A stretch of DNA of 13,196 bases from Flavobacteriales bacterium (GTDB lineage Bacteria; Bacteroidota; Bacteroidia; Flavobacteriales; Crocinitomicaceae). A program made the translations under genes and the position numbers. Position 1 is the first letter of the stretch. Every line of letters begins with the position of its first letter. Below, piece by piece: positions 4,689 to 12,238 of the stretch. Below the pieces are notes generated by a model. That model saw only the letters and a program-made list of their open reading frames with translations. It searched no databases and was not told the origin of the DNA. The stretch spans positions 1-13,196 of the forward strand of contig CANCEQ010000075.1 in the NCBI GenBank assembly GCA_947375085.1, written 5' to 3'.

Positions 4689-5936
4689 ATGTTGACTCGT
4701 TTTGTGATTATCACCCTTATATGGATTATCGTTGATTTTTATTGCTTTCAGGCTGTTAAAACTGTTACCTTAAATTTCAATCCAACAAATGCTTCCATTA
4801 TTAAATGGACGTATTGGATATTTGATATACTTTTAATTACTACGATTCTGTTATTGGCAGCTTCGGGTAAATTTACGCATGGACCGAATAAAGCTATGAG
4901 TGTACTTTTTGGTTTGATGATTTTATCACTTGCTCCTAAAGTAATCGTTCTCCCCTTTTTATTAGTAGAAGATATTGTCCGTATCCTACAAGGAACTTAC
5001 ACTTGGGCAGCTTCATTGGCTTCAGGTAAGAATTCAGGTAATTTCTTTTCTGATAGGAGAAAATTTGTTAGTCAAGTGGGACTTGGTTTAGCTTCTATTC
5101 CATTTTTCGGGATTATTTATGGTTTAGTTAAAGGAAAATACGAATACCGTGTTCACAAAGTGAAACTAACCTTTAAAGATCTTCCTGAAGCTTTTCATGG
5201 ATTTAAAATTACACAACTATCTGATATTCATTCTGGAAGTTTTGATGATAAAGAAGCCGTTGAAAAAGGAATCCATTTGGCAAATGCTCAAAAAAGTGAT
5301 TTGATTGTATTTACCGGTGACTTGGTTAACAACAGTGCAGACGAAATGGATCGATGGATTGAAAGTTTTTCAATGCTTGATGCTCCAATGGGTAAATTCT
5401 CTATTTTAGGAAATCACGATTACGGCGATTATATCAAATGGGAAAGCGAAGAAGCGAAAGCTAATAATCTTGAACGTTTAAAAGAAGTACACGGCGAAAT
5501 AGGTTTCCGCTTGTTACTGAATGAAAACAGTAAAATAGAAAAAGATGGTCAATCTATCTCTCTTTTAGGAGTTGAAAACTGGGGATTAAGAGGATTTCAT
5601 CAATACGGTGATTTAGACAAAGCTTTAGAAGATGTTCATCACAACGATTTTAAACTATTACTTTCCCACGACCCATCGCACTGGGAAGCTCAAACTTTAC
5701 ACCACGAAAAACACATTCATTTAACACTTTCTGGTCACACTCACGGAATGCAATTCGGCATCGAAATTCCAGGTTTCAAATGGAGTCCGATAAAATACAT
5801 CTACCCTCAATGGGCAGGAGCGTATGAGAAAAAAGACAAATATATTTACGTAAATAGAGGTTTCGGATTCTTAGGCTTCCCAGGAAGAGTCGGAATTTTA
5901 CCTGAAATTACAGTGATTGAATTACTGAGAGGATAA
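4689..5936 (+). CDS. Membrane-anchored metallophosphoesterase (calcineurin-like)
   Basis: This 415-residue protein has an N-terminal membrane part with about four hydrophobic segments (roughly 3-23, 38-58, 68-98 and 127-145). A calcineurin-like phosphoesterase domain follows from about 170 to 412. The metal-site motifs are all present in order: D179-x-H181, G-D211, G-N242-H243-D, H327 in L-S-H-D-P, and G-H350-T-H352-G. The family (YkuE/YaeI-like) hydrolyses phosphoester bonds with two metal ions. The catalytic domain may face either side of the membrane; topology is not certain, and some relatives act on lipid A precursors or other phospholipids. It stands alone on the plus strand, preceded by the repeat A region and followed by a bidirectional hairpin shared with the convergent MFS gene. 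Confidence 0.93.
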   Translation: MLTRFVIITLIWIIVDFYCFQAVKTVTLNFNPTNASIIKWTYWIFDILLITTILLLAASGKFTHGPNKAMSVLFGLMILSLAPKVIVLPFLLVEDIVRILQGTYTWAASLASGKNSGNFFSDRRKFVSQVGLGLASIPFFGIIYGLVKGKYEYRVHKVKLTFKDLPEAFHGFKITQLSDIHSGSFDDKEAVEKGIHLANAQKSDLIVFTGDLVNNSADEMDRWIESFSMLDAPMGKFSILGNHDYGDYIKWESEEAKANNLERLKEVHGEIGFRLLLNENSKIEKDGQSISLLGVENWGLRGFHQYGDLDKALEDVHHNDFKLLLSHDPSHWEAQTLHHEKHIHLTLSGHTHGMQFGIEIPGFKWSPIKYIYPQWAGAYEKKDKYIYVNRGFGFLGFPGRVGILPEITVIELLRG

Positions 5937-5956
5937 TTAATAATGTTTGATGTTTG

Positions 5957-6004
5957 ATTTTTGATGTTGGATGTTTAATTAATTCATAATCCAACATCAA
6001 AAAT
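5957..6004. terminator. Bidirectional hairpin between convergent genes
   Basis: The arms 5957-5972 and 5989-6004 (core TTTTTGATGTTGGAT) pair perfectly over 16 bp around a 16-nt loop. The pairing continues loosely outward into repeated TGTTTGAT and TTCAACAT motifs. It sits between the stop codons of the phosphoesterase (5936) and the MFS gene (6013) and probably ends both transcripts. The T-runs are short, lying within the arms themselves. Confidence 0.6.
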
Positions 6005-6012
6005 TCAACATT

Positions 6013-7266
6013 TTATTTTAGTGAGTCAATATTCAGCTTTCTTAGTTTTGGAGCTAGTTTTGCAATTACTAGAACAACTCCAATTGTTAGCGCTCCTCCT
6101 AAAACGATAGATGGTTTTAAACCAAACATTCTTGCTGTTACCCCTGATTCGAAAGCTCCAATTTCATTTGAAGAACCGATAAAAATTCCGTTTACAGCCG
6201 AAACCCTACCTCTCATTTCGTCTGGCGTTGACAATTGAAGAACGGTATGTCTAATTACAACACTCACATTATCAAAAGCTCCCGTTAAAAACAAAAAGAA
6301 CAAAGCCCAATAAAAATTGGTACAAATCCCGAATAAAATGATTGCTAAACCAAATAAACCTACAGAGATAAATAAATTTCTTCCTGCATTGTGATCCAAA
6401 GGTTTATAAGCGATAATCAAAGCCATTACAACAGCCCCAATAGCAGGAGCAGCTCTTAGAAAACCTAATTCAACAGCACCTGCATGAAGTACTTTATCTG
6501 CAAAGGCAGGAAGCAAAGCAATCGCTCCGCCAAACAATACCGCAAATAAATCCAATGACAAAGCACCTAACACCAATTGATTCTTAAATACAAATTTGAT
6601 TCCTGCTGATAAACTTTCATACAAAGATTCTACCTTTTCTTTTACAGGAATAGGTTTCGATTTAATAAATAAAAAGGCTAAAAATGAAATCGCAATCAAT
6701 AGAATATCAATAATATAAGCTGTTTCATAACTAATTGATATTAAGAATCCTGCACTCGCCGGACCAACAACAGAAGCAATGTGCCAAACAGTACTATTCC
6801 AAGTTGCTGCATTGCTGTATAAAGCTCTCGGCACTATTTGTGACATAATGGAAGGAAAAGCAGCAGAAAGAAATCCTCTAATCACTCCCACAAAACCAAT
6901 TATGATGAAAATCGGAAGAGTTCCATATGTTTTTAGAACGGTTGAAGTATTTAAAGTAAAGTAAAATAAAATTCCAGTAGCCACTAACAATAAGAAAGTA
7001 AACAACAAAATGATTTTCTTTCGATCAAAATGATCTGCGACATGACCAGAAAAAAGAGAAACAGCTATAAATGGAATTGCCTCAGCCAAACCAATCATAC
7101 CCAATGCAAAAACATCTTTCGTTAAAGCATAAATCTGCCAACCAACGATAACGCTCTGCATTTGAATCCCTAAAGTGAAGAAAAATTTATTGGTTAAAAA
7201 GAAATTAAATTCTTTTACTCTTAAAACTGCAAATGGATCGTGTTTTTTTTGAATGGAATTTGTCAT
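6013..7266 (-). CDS. MFS transporter (EntS/MFS_3-like permease)
   Basis: This is a twelve-helix major facilitator protein. With the start chosen here (M-T-N-S-I-Q, ATG at 7266) it has 417 residues. An in-frame ATG at 7299 would add 11 residues, but that codon directly follows the T-tract of a terminator hairpin, and relatives begin shortly before the D-P-F-A-x-L-R motif. A short cytoplasmic N-terminus precedes helix 1 (about 20-50). The loop 2-3 signature G-H-V-A-D-H-F-D-R-K-K lies at about 74-84. A second conserved stretch, 'S-T-P-D-E-M-R-G-R-V-S-A-V-N', lies between helices 10 and 11. The pattern matches proton-driven exporters such as enterobactin or drug efflux pumps; the substrate cannot be read from the sequence. 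It stands alone, with its own strong promoter and a terminator-bearing leader. Confidence 0.9.
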   Translation of the reverse strand: MTNSIQKKHDPFAVLRVKEFNFFLTNKFFFTLGIQMQSVIVGWQIYALTKDVFALGMIGLAEAIPFIAVSLFSGHVADHFDRKKIILLFTFLLLVATGILFYFTLNTSTVLKTYGTLPIFIIIGFVGVIRGFLSAAFPSIMSQIVPRALYSNAATWNSTVWHIASVVGPASAGFLISISYETAYIIDILLIAISFLAFLFIKSKPIPVKEKVESLYESLSAGIKFVFKNQLVLGALSLDLFAVLFGGAIALLPAFADKVLHAGAVELGFLRAAPAIGAVVMALIIAYKPLDHNAGRNLFISVGLFGLAIILFGICTNFYWALFFLFLTGAFDNVSVVIRHTVLQLSTPDEMRGRVSAVNGIFIGSSNEIGAFESGVTARMFGLKPSIVLGGALTIGVVLVIAKLAPKLRKLNIDSLK

Positions 7267-7299
7267 TTTATTCGATTTAATCCTTAAAAAATTAAACAT

Positions 7300-7335
7300 A
7301 AAAAAAAGGAGAGAAAACGGGCGTCTTCTCTCCTT
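7300..7335 (-). terminator. Terminator hairpin in the leader of the MFS gene
   Basis: On the minus strand AAGGAGAGAA pairs with TTCTCTCCTT over ten perfect base pairs, with further A-C/G-T pairs towards the loop (7306-7315 with 7326-7335). Eight T follow (7307-7300). It lies about 30 nt after the expected transcription start and before the coding region, so it would stop most transcripts unless bypassed. It acts as an attenuator of the MFS gene or as the 3' end of a short RNA of about 65 nt. Confidence 0.75.
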
Positions 7336-7370
7336 CTTAAATCAACCTAACCTAACCACCTAAATCGAAT

Positions 7371-7400
7371 CAAAGATACAGCTATTTTTTTAACCTCCAA
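7371..7400 (-). promoter_or_regulatory. Promoter of the MFS gene leader
   Basis: On the minus strand, TTG (7400-7398, within TTTG) and TATCTTTG (7378-7371) are separated by exactly 19 bp, the full Bacteroidetes consensus. Transcription should start near 7364. The leader then carries a repeated GGTTA motif (GGTGGTTAGGTTAGGTTG, about 7344-7361) and runs into the terminator hairpin. Confidence 0.85.
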
Positions 7401-7471
7401 ATAAAAAGTGAAAAAAATGTATATTTTTTTCATCATTTCTAAAACTCACCATTTCATCCTATTGTTTTCCC

Positions 7472-7479
7472 TATCTTTA
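7472..7479 (+). promoter_or_regulatory. Probable -7 element for the pseudouridine synthase gene
   Basis: TATCTTTA differs from TAnnTTTG only in the last base and lies 24 bp before the ATG at 7504. No TTG box is present at the usual distance. Its place inside the longer open frame (ATG at 7408) supports the downstream start. Confidence 0.4.
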
Positions 7480-7503
7480 CAACAAATTAAGAACACGTCA
7501 ACG

Positions 7504-8418
7504 ATGAAATTTAAAACAAAAAAAAATCCAGCAAACGTAATGAAACCAAAATTCGAAGGTTTCAAAGTAACGTCTGAAACAGAATTAATGGTATTCTTAA
7601 TCGCAACGTTTCCTGGGAAAAATCGAAATAATATCAAAACATTATTAAGAGATAAATTTGTTGAAGTTGATGGTCGTGTTCAAACTCAATTCAATCTACC
7701 TTTACACATCGGTCAAACGGTTTCTATTCGTCCAAGAAAGGGTTCTGTTCAACAAACTAATTACAGAGGATTAGAAATTATTCACGAAGACAAAGACATC
7801 ATCGTAATTAATAAAGAAGCTGGATTATTAACAATGGCTTCAAACAAAGAAAAAAATAAAACAGCATTTGCTACTTTAAGTGCTCACGTTAAAAAAGCAC
7901 ACGCTGATAATAAAATCTATATTGTTCACCGTTTAGACAGAGAAACATCGGGATTAATCCTATTCGCTAAAAACGAGGAGATTAAAAACAAACTTCAAGA
8001 ATCTTGGAACGACACGATTCAAGAACGTACATATATCGCTATCGTTGAAGGAAAAATGGAACAACAAGAAGGTACAATTACATCCTATTTAACTGAAAGT
8101 GAGACTTCTTTAATTGTTCATTCTTCTCAAAATCCGAAAAAAGGAAAGAAAGCCATTACACATTACAAAGTAATGAATTTCAAAAAAGGTTTATCCATGT
8201 TAAAAGTAAATCTTGAAACAGGAAGAAAAAATCAAATCCGTGTACACATGCAAGATTTGAAACACCCTATTATTGGCGATAAGAAATATGGTTCTACTTG
8301 TAGTCCAATTGAACGTATAGGACTTCATGCACAAGTAATCGCTTTTAATCATCCAGTTACTGGTAGATTGGTGCGATTTGAATCTCCGATTCCTAAGAAA
8401 TTTTCAGGATTATTTTAA
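7504..8418 (+). CDS. RluA-family pseudouridine synthase
   Basis: This enzyme of 304 residues isomerises specific uridines of rRNA or tRNA to pseudouridine in the cytoplasm. The start at 7504 (M-K-F-K-T-K-K) is preferred over ATG 7408, because the 32 extra residues are hydrophobic, unlike the family, and lie over a promoter box. An N-terminal S4-like RNA-binding region (about 22-78) ends in G-Q-T-V-S-I-R-P. The catalytic motif H-R-L-D-R-E-T-S-G (142-150) holds the nucleophile D145, followed by L-I-L-F-A-K. Later family motifs are T-G-R-K-N-Q-I-R-V-H (239-248) and H-P-I-I-G-D-K-K-Y-G (254-263). The exact target cannot be assigned among RluA, RluC and RluD types. It is convergent with the MBL hydrolase gene, with repeat copy B between. 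Confidence 0.93.
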   Translation: MKFKTKKNPANVMKPKFEGFKVTSETELMVFLIATFPGKNRNNIKTLLRDKFVEVDGRVQTQFNLPLHIGQTVSIRPRKGSVQQTNYRGLEIIHEDKDIIVINKEAGLLTMASNKEKNKTAFATLSAHVKKAHADNKIYIVHRLDRETSGLILFAKNEEIKNKLQESWNDTIQERTYIAIVEGKMEQQEGTITSYLTESETSLIVHSSQNPKKGKKAITHYKVMNFKKGLSMLKVNLETGRKNQIRVHMQDLKHPIIGDKKYGSTCSPIERIGLHAQVIAFNHPVTGRLVRFESPIPKKFSGLF

Positions 8419-8430
8419 ATGCTAGATGTA

Positions 8431-8628
8431 GTTTTTTTTTTAACACAAAAGATCTGCTTAGCAGATTTCACAAAAGGAAAAGACACAAAAGAAACACAAA
8501 AGTTAAAAGGAAAAGAAAAAATAACTGCTACGCAGTACAAAAGATAATTACGAAAATTCTACTTATCAAATAAATCTTTTGTGACTCTTTTGATGCTTCC
8601 TTTTATGCTCTTTTGTGTTTAAAAAAAC
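8431..8628. repeat. Intergenic inverted repeat, copy B
   Basis: The outer ends are inverted: 8432-8452 (T-run, AACACAAAAGA) against 8609-8627 (TCTTTTGTGTTT, A-run), with one bulged base. Inside lie ATCTGC-TTA-GCAGAT (8452-8466), several CACAAAAG words, and ACTGC-TAC-GCAGT (8524-8536). CTTTTGATGCTTCCTTTT (about 8587-8604) matches the arms of copy A. The stretch 8443-8475 is closely similar to the reverse complement of 4521-4553. It fills the whole 215-bp gap between two convergent genes, where its long stem and T-runs could also end both transcripts. Confidence 0.65.
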
Positions 8629-8634
8629 GTAAAC

Positions 8635-9399
8635 TCAAACAGTTAACTCCATTCCATCATATGCTACATATACATTTTCAGGAAGTAATTTTTCAATTTC
8701 TTCGAATGTACCGAAAGTATGCGAAATATGCGTTAAATAGGTTTTTTCTGGTTTAACTTTTTCGATAAAAGCCAATGCTTCTTCTAGGTTGAAGTGAGAA
8801 ATATGTTCTTTTTTATGCAATGCATTTACAATCAACACTTTTGTTCCTTTAACTTTCTCTATCTCTTCCTCTTCGATTACTTTTGCATCCGTGATATAAG
8901 TGAAGTCACCAAAACGATATCCTGTTACAGGCATCATATAATGCATCACGCGAATTGGCTGAACTTCAATATTTCCTGGTAATAAAAATGGATCATTCCC
9001 AATAATATTTAAATTAATCATTGGAACTCCTGGATATTTAGTAGTAGCGAAAATATAATGAAACTCTCTTCGCAATGCCTCTTCTACTCGATCTGTACAG
9101 AAAACTTCCATGTCTCGAGATTCCTTGTAATTAAACCCTCTTACATCATCTAAACCTGCTACATGATCTTTGTGCTCGTGCGTAAACAAAACACCTCGTA
9201 ATGTTTTAACTTGATGCGTTAACATTTGCTGACGAAAATCGGGACCAGCATCAATCACAAAATTCTCTCCATTTTCGGTTACCATTATAGAACTTCGCAA
9301 ACGTTTATCCCTTGAATCTGAAGATTGACAAACACAACAATCGCAAGCAATCATTGGGACTCCTTGTGATGTTCCTGAACCTAATACCGTAACTTTCAT
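8635..9399 (-). CDS. MBL-fold metallohydrolase, PhnP-like
   Basis: This 254-residue protein of the metallo-beta-lactamase superfamily begins with M-K-V-T-V-L-G-S-G-T-S-Q-G-V-P. A cysteine cluster follows (C19, C21, C22, C24) that matches the structural zinc site of PhnP-type phosphodiesterases. The core metal motif is T-H74-E-H76-K-D78-H79, with later ligands H153, D171 and H224 (T-Y-L-T-H-I-S-H). PhnP relatives hydrolyse cyclic phosphate diesters, but no phosphonate genes are nearby, so a general phosphodiesterase or nucleotide role is as likely. Its ATG overlaps the stop of the DUF423 gene by four bases, so it is the last gene of the minus-strand operon. Confidence 0.92.
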   Translation of the reverse strand: MKVTVLGSGTSQGVPMIACDCCVCQSSDSRDKRLRSSIMVTENGENFVIDAGPDFRQQMLTHQVKTLRGVLFTHEHKDHVAGLDDVRGFNYKESRDMEVFCTDRVEEALRREFHYIFATTKYPGVPMINLNIIGNDPFLLPGNIEVQPIRVMHYMMPVTGYRFGDFTYITDAKVIEEEEIEKVKGTKVLIVNALHKKEHISHFNLEEALAFIEKVKPEKTYLTHISHTFGTFEEIEKLLPENVYVAYDGMELTV

Positions 9400-9782
9400 T
9401 TTTTTAGGTATTTAATCAACAAAATTACCCAACCTAGTATCAATAACAACCCACCTATTGGTGTAATCGGACCAAGAAATTTCAACGAGACTCCTAAAAC
9501 AGGTTGCAATGCAAGGAAATAGATTGAAAATGAAAAGAATATCGTTCCAATCACCCACAAAAGAAAAGGTGTTTTCAATGAAAAAGTAAACTTATCCGAA
9601 TTTAAACCGATCACTAAAAAAGTAAATCCAGAATACATTTGATACCTTACTCCTGTTTCAAAAGAAGCGATTTTTTCAGGGAAATCAATTAATACTTTTT
9701 TCAATCCGTGCGCACCAAACGCTCCCAAAATAATACCAGTAAACAAGAGTATAATACCTGTTATAACAAATTTACGATCCAT
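9396..9782 (-). CDS. DUF423 family inner-membrane protein (YgdD-like)
   Basis: This 128-residue protein has four hydrophobic segments, at about 6-25, 48-60, 72-92 and 105-124. Family hallmarks are visible: G-A-F-G-A-H-G-L (21-28), F-E-T-G-V-R-Y-Q-M-Y (41-50) and G-P-I-T-P-I-G-G-L-L-L-I-L-G-W (near 104-118). It should span the cytoplasmic membrane; the function of the family is not known. It starts directly at the end of the deacetylase-like gene (no gap) and overlaps the following MBL gene by four bases, so it is part of one transcript. Confidence 0.92.
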   Translation of the reverse strand: MDRKFVITGIILLFTGIILGAFGAHGLKKVLIDFPEKIASFETGVRYQMYSGFTFLVIGLNSDKFTFSLKTPFLLWVIGTIFFSFSIYFLALQPVLGVSLKFLGPITPIGGLLLILGWVILLIKYLKK

Positions 9783-11072
9783 TTATATTCTATTTTTTAA
9801 ACTCAATGTATATTCTAACACCTCACTCCAACCCTGCCATTTTCCGTAATCTCCAATGGTTTCATTGTGCCAAATGAAAGAAAAATCTCCACCAAAACGA
9901 GTGACTTCGCAGTGCAATTTCCAAATTACATTTTTGCTTTCATCGATTGATAATTGCAAATATTCATTCAATGTTCCATCCATATAAACAAAAGGATAAA
10001 TCATCAAATCAGTCATTTGATTTTTTGTTAGATCAAACCAAAAATAAGGTCGAGCAGTACCGTTTCTAAATCCAACCTGATCAGCGTACCCCATTGAGTA
10101 ATCTTTCTTAAAACCAAGCGAAACTAAATTAGGATAGGTCACCCTCACTTTTAACTTTAAAAAATGCTGTCTAGATGACTCAACATCAGTATCTAATATA
10201 TTTTCTAACCTTACTTTTTCTTCCTTTACAAAAAGTTCGTAAGAATTTGATTTATAACTTGGATGCAAACCGACAACAGCCCTTTTCCCCATTCTACAAA
10301 TCAATTTTTGGTGACGAATATCTGAATAAGAAATATTTTTATCATACGTTGCATAATCACCTAATAACCAAAACATTTTCACTTCATAACCACGCTCACA
10401 TATTGATTCGATGTAATCAAAAGTATCGTAAGGATCTTTGATTTTCATCTTAAGAACCGCTTTTCGTTCTTCTAATCGCTTTTTATTCATCTGTATACGA
10501 TCTCGAGCGATAGAAAGCCATTTTCTAAATCCTTGTTTCCATTTATAGGCAAAGGTATTATCTATATCAAAAGTCGGTTTGATTTTTACCGTTTCGATAT
10601 GTAACTGAAGATCAATATTGTAAAAACGAACTATGTGATTGATAAAAGCAACAGCCCATCGATCACACATTGCTTTATCTAACCAACCATACTCATATTG
10701 AAGACTATAACTAGCTGCAAATCTTCCATGCTCATCCTCCCTTAAATTAGTATATTCTTCCATACGAGAAAGAACAAAAAAGATAGAAGCCAACGGATCA
10801 GTAATACGATTGAAACTCAAACATTCCTCAGCATCAAATTTACTCTTCTCCGTTGCGTACATAAAAACAGCTTCATCGAATAACACTTCAGCTGGTTTCA
10901 TTTGTAAAATACCTTCGAAATGTCTTTCTGAATAATTAAACTTAGGAAATAAGGAGTTTTCAAACGACAAATAATCGTTTGTCAATTTATATTCTATCCC
11001 CCTTTCCTTGAATACAAAATCCAAAGTATAGATTAATCGTTCAGAAATTTGTTCGACAAATATTTCAATCAT
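9783..11072 (-). CDS. Polysaccharide deacetylase-like protein
   Basis: This 429-residue protein is of a type found in flavobacteria beside surface-glycan genes. The N-terminal 150 residues form a separate domain (F-A-A-S-Y-S-L-Q-Y is within it). The deacetylase-like part starts with P-T-F-D-I-D-N-T (about 167-174), where D-x-D replaces the usual T-F-D-D motif. It continues with V-G-L-H-P-S-Y, the probable metal-binding His, and R-Q-H-F-L. A conserved 'Y-P-N-L-V-S-L-G-F-K-K-D-Y-S-M-G-Y-A' stretch and a C-terminal G-G-D-F-S-F-I-W-H-N-E follow. It may remove acetyl groups from a GlcNAc- or related-sugar polymer, with an unproven substrate. It abuts wecB upstream (no gap) and the DUF423 gene downstream. 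No signal peptide is visible, which argues for action in the cytoplasm on a lipid- or nucleotide-linked precursor. Confidence 0.8.
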   Translation of the reverse strand: MIEIFVEQISERLIYTLDFVFKERGIEYKLTNDYLSFENSLFPKFNYSERHFEGILQMKPAEVLFDEAVFMYATEKSKFDAEECLSFNRITDPLASIFFVLSRMEEYTNLREDEHGRFAASYSLQYEYGWLDKAMCDRWAVAFINHIVRFYNIDLQLHIETVKIKPTFDIDNTFAYKWKQGFRKWLSIARDRIQMNKKRLEERKAVLKMKIKDPYDTFDYIESICERGYEVKMFWLLGDYATYDKNISYSDIRHQKLICRMGKRAVVGLHPSYKSNSYELFVKEEKVRLENILDTDVESSRQHFLKLKVRVTYPNLVSLGFKKDYSMGYADQVGFRNGTARPYFWFDLTKNQMTDLMIYPFVYMDGTLNEYLQLSIDESKNVIWKLHCEVTRFGGDFSFIWHNETIGDYGKWQGWSEVLEYTLSLKNRI

Positions 11073-12221
11073 CTAAAAATGTTCAATAATTTTTTCACAA
11101 ATAAATTCAGCAGCTTTTCCATCTCCATAGAGCGATGGATAAGTCAAATCTGTTTTTGAACTTAAAACCGTAAATGCATTCATTATTTTATCATAATTCG
11201 CTTCAGCTAAAATGGCATTTCCATTATTTACAATCTCTACCCATTCTGTTTGAGGTCGCAAAATAATACATGGTTTTTGAAAGAAATAAGCTTCTTTTTG
11301 TAAACCACCACTATCAGTCACAATCATTTTAGCATTTTTTTCTAGAGCAATAATGTCTAAAAATCCAGCCGGATCAATAATTTTAAATTGTTCGTTTGTC
11401 TCTACTTCTGAAAATAATTGAGAAGATAGCTGACCTTTCATTTTACTTCTCGTTCTTGGATGAATCGGTAAAACAATCGCTAATCCCGAATCTTTTTGAA
11501 TTTGAAGTAACGCTTTAAATATAGATTCTAAATTAGCTGATATATCTGTATTTGAATCTCTATGAATAGTTGATAAAATATAGTTATTTGACTCTACTCC
11601 AACTTGATTTAAAATGGTTGATTTAGCATCTGAAACAGTTGAAAAATATAAACTATTATCATACATCACATCTCCACAATGATAAACTCTTGGAGTGTTA
11701 GCAGTCGCTTTTTCTGTTGATTCTAAATCGAATCCTTCTCTTTTTAAATTATCAAATCCAGTTGTAGTTGGAGTAAATAAAATAGTCGACATATGGTCAC
11801 ACGCAATTCTATTTACTTCTTCAGGCATCGCTTTATTGAAACTTCTCAATCCTGCCTCAACATGTAGAACTGGAATATGAATCTTAGCAGCCGCCAAAGC
11901 TCCAGCTATTGTTGAATTTGTATCACCATACACTAAAATGGCAGTTGGTTGTTCTTTTATGAAAATTTCCTCTAAACCTTCGATCATTCTGGCAGTTTGT
12001 GCTCCATGAGAACCACTTCCAACATTCAAATTATAATCAGGTAATGGAATTCCCATTTCGTGAAAGAAAATTTCAGACATATTTTCATCATAATGCTGAC
12101 CAGTATGAATGATTTTTTCTTCTAAAATTTGCGAAAAATTATTTTTAATCGCCCTACTAATAGCAGATGACTTAATAATTTGCGGACGAGCTCCAACGAT
12201 AGTTATTATTTTTCTTTTCAC
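11073..12221 (-). CDS. wecB: UDP-N-acetylglucosamine 2-epimerase, non-hydrolysing
   Basis: This 382-residue cytoplasmic enzyme interconverts UDP-GlcNAc and UDP-ManNAc for surface polysaccharide synthesis. Two Rossmann-like halves are seen. The N-terminal half has G-A-R-P-Q-I-I-K (10-17), H-T-G-Q-H-Y-D (39-45), Y-G-D100-T-N-S-T and H-V-E122-A-G-L-R-S, with A-M-P-E-E135. The C-terminal half has S-T-I-H220-R-D-S-N (usually H-R-x-E-N), then T-D-S-G-G-L-Q-K-E (302-310), and L-R-P-Q-T-E-W-V-E near the end. G-A-R-P-Q in place of G-T-R-P-E is a known variant within the family. It follows radC by 17 bp on the same strand and its stop is followed directly by the deacetylase-like gene, so glycan genes form the middle of this operon. 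Sugar 2-epimerases of other specificities (WbpI-like) are a possible alternative. Confidence 0.93.
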   Translation of the reverse strand: MKRKIITIVGARPQIIKSSAISRAIKNNFSQILEEKIIHTGQHYDENMSEIFFHEMGIPLPDYNLNVGSGSHGAQTARMIEGLEEIFIKEQPTAILVYGDTNSTIAGALAAAKIHIPVLHVEAGLRSFNKAMPEEVNRIACDHMSTILFTPTTTGFDNLKREGFDLESTEKATANTPRVYHCGDVMYDNSLYFSTVSDAKSTILNQVGVESNNYILSTIHRDSNTDISANLESIFKALLQIQKDSGLAIVLPIHPRTRSKMKGQLSSQLFSEVETNEQFKIIDPAGFLDIIALEKNAKMIVTDSGGLQKEAYFFQKPCIILRPQTEWVEIVNNGNAILAEANYDKIMNAFTVLSSKTDLTYPSLYGDGKAAEFICEKIIEHF

Positions 12222-12238
12222 GAAAATAAGCTTCTTTT

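Noticed and set aside
7408..7503. N-terminal extension of the pseudouridine synthase as a signal peptide
   Set aside because: The 32 residues are hydrophobic and lie over a -7 box; RluA-type enzymes are cytoplasmic and begin near the S4-like domain.
10175..10441. Plus-strand frame of 88 codons opposite the deacetylase-like gene
   Set aside because: It is a shadow frame within a conserved gene, and its composition looks like antisense of coding DNA. The shorter opposite-strand frames at 2330-2521, 3456-3668, 6779-6964, 7446-7637, 8794-8982 and 11695-11880 were rejected for the same reason.
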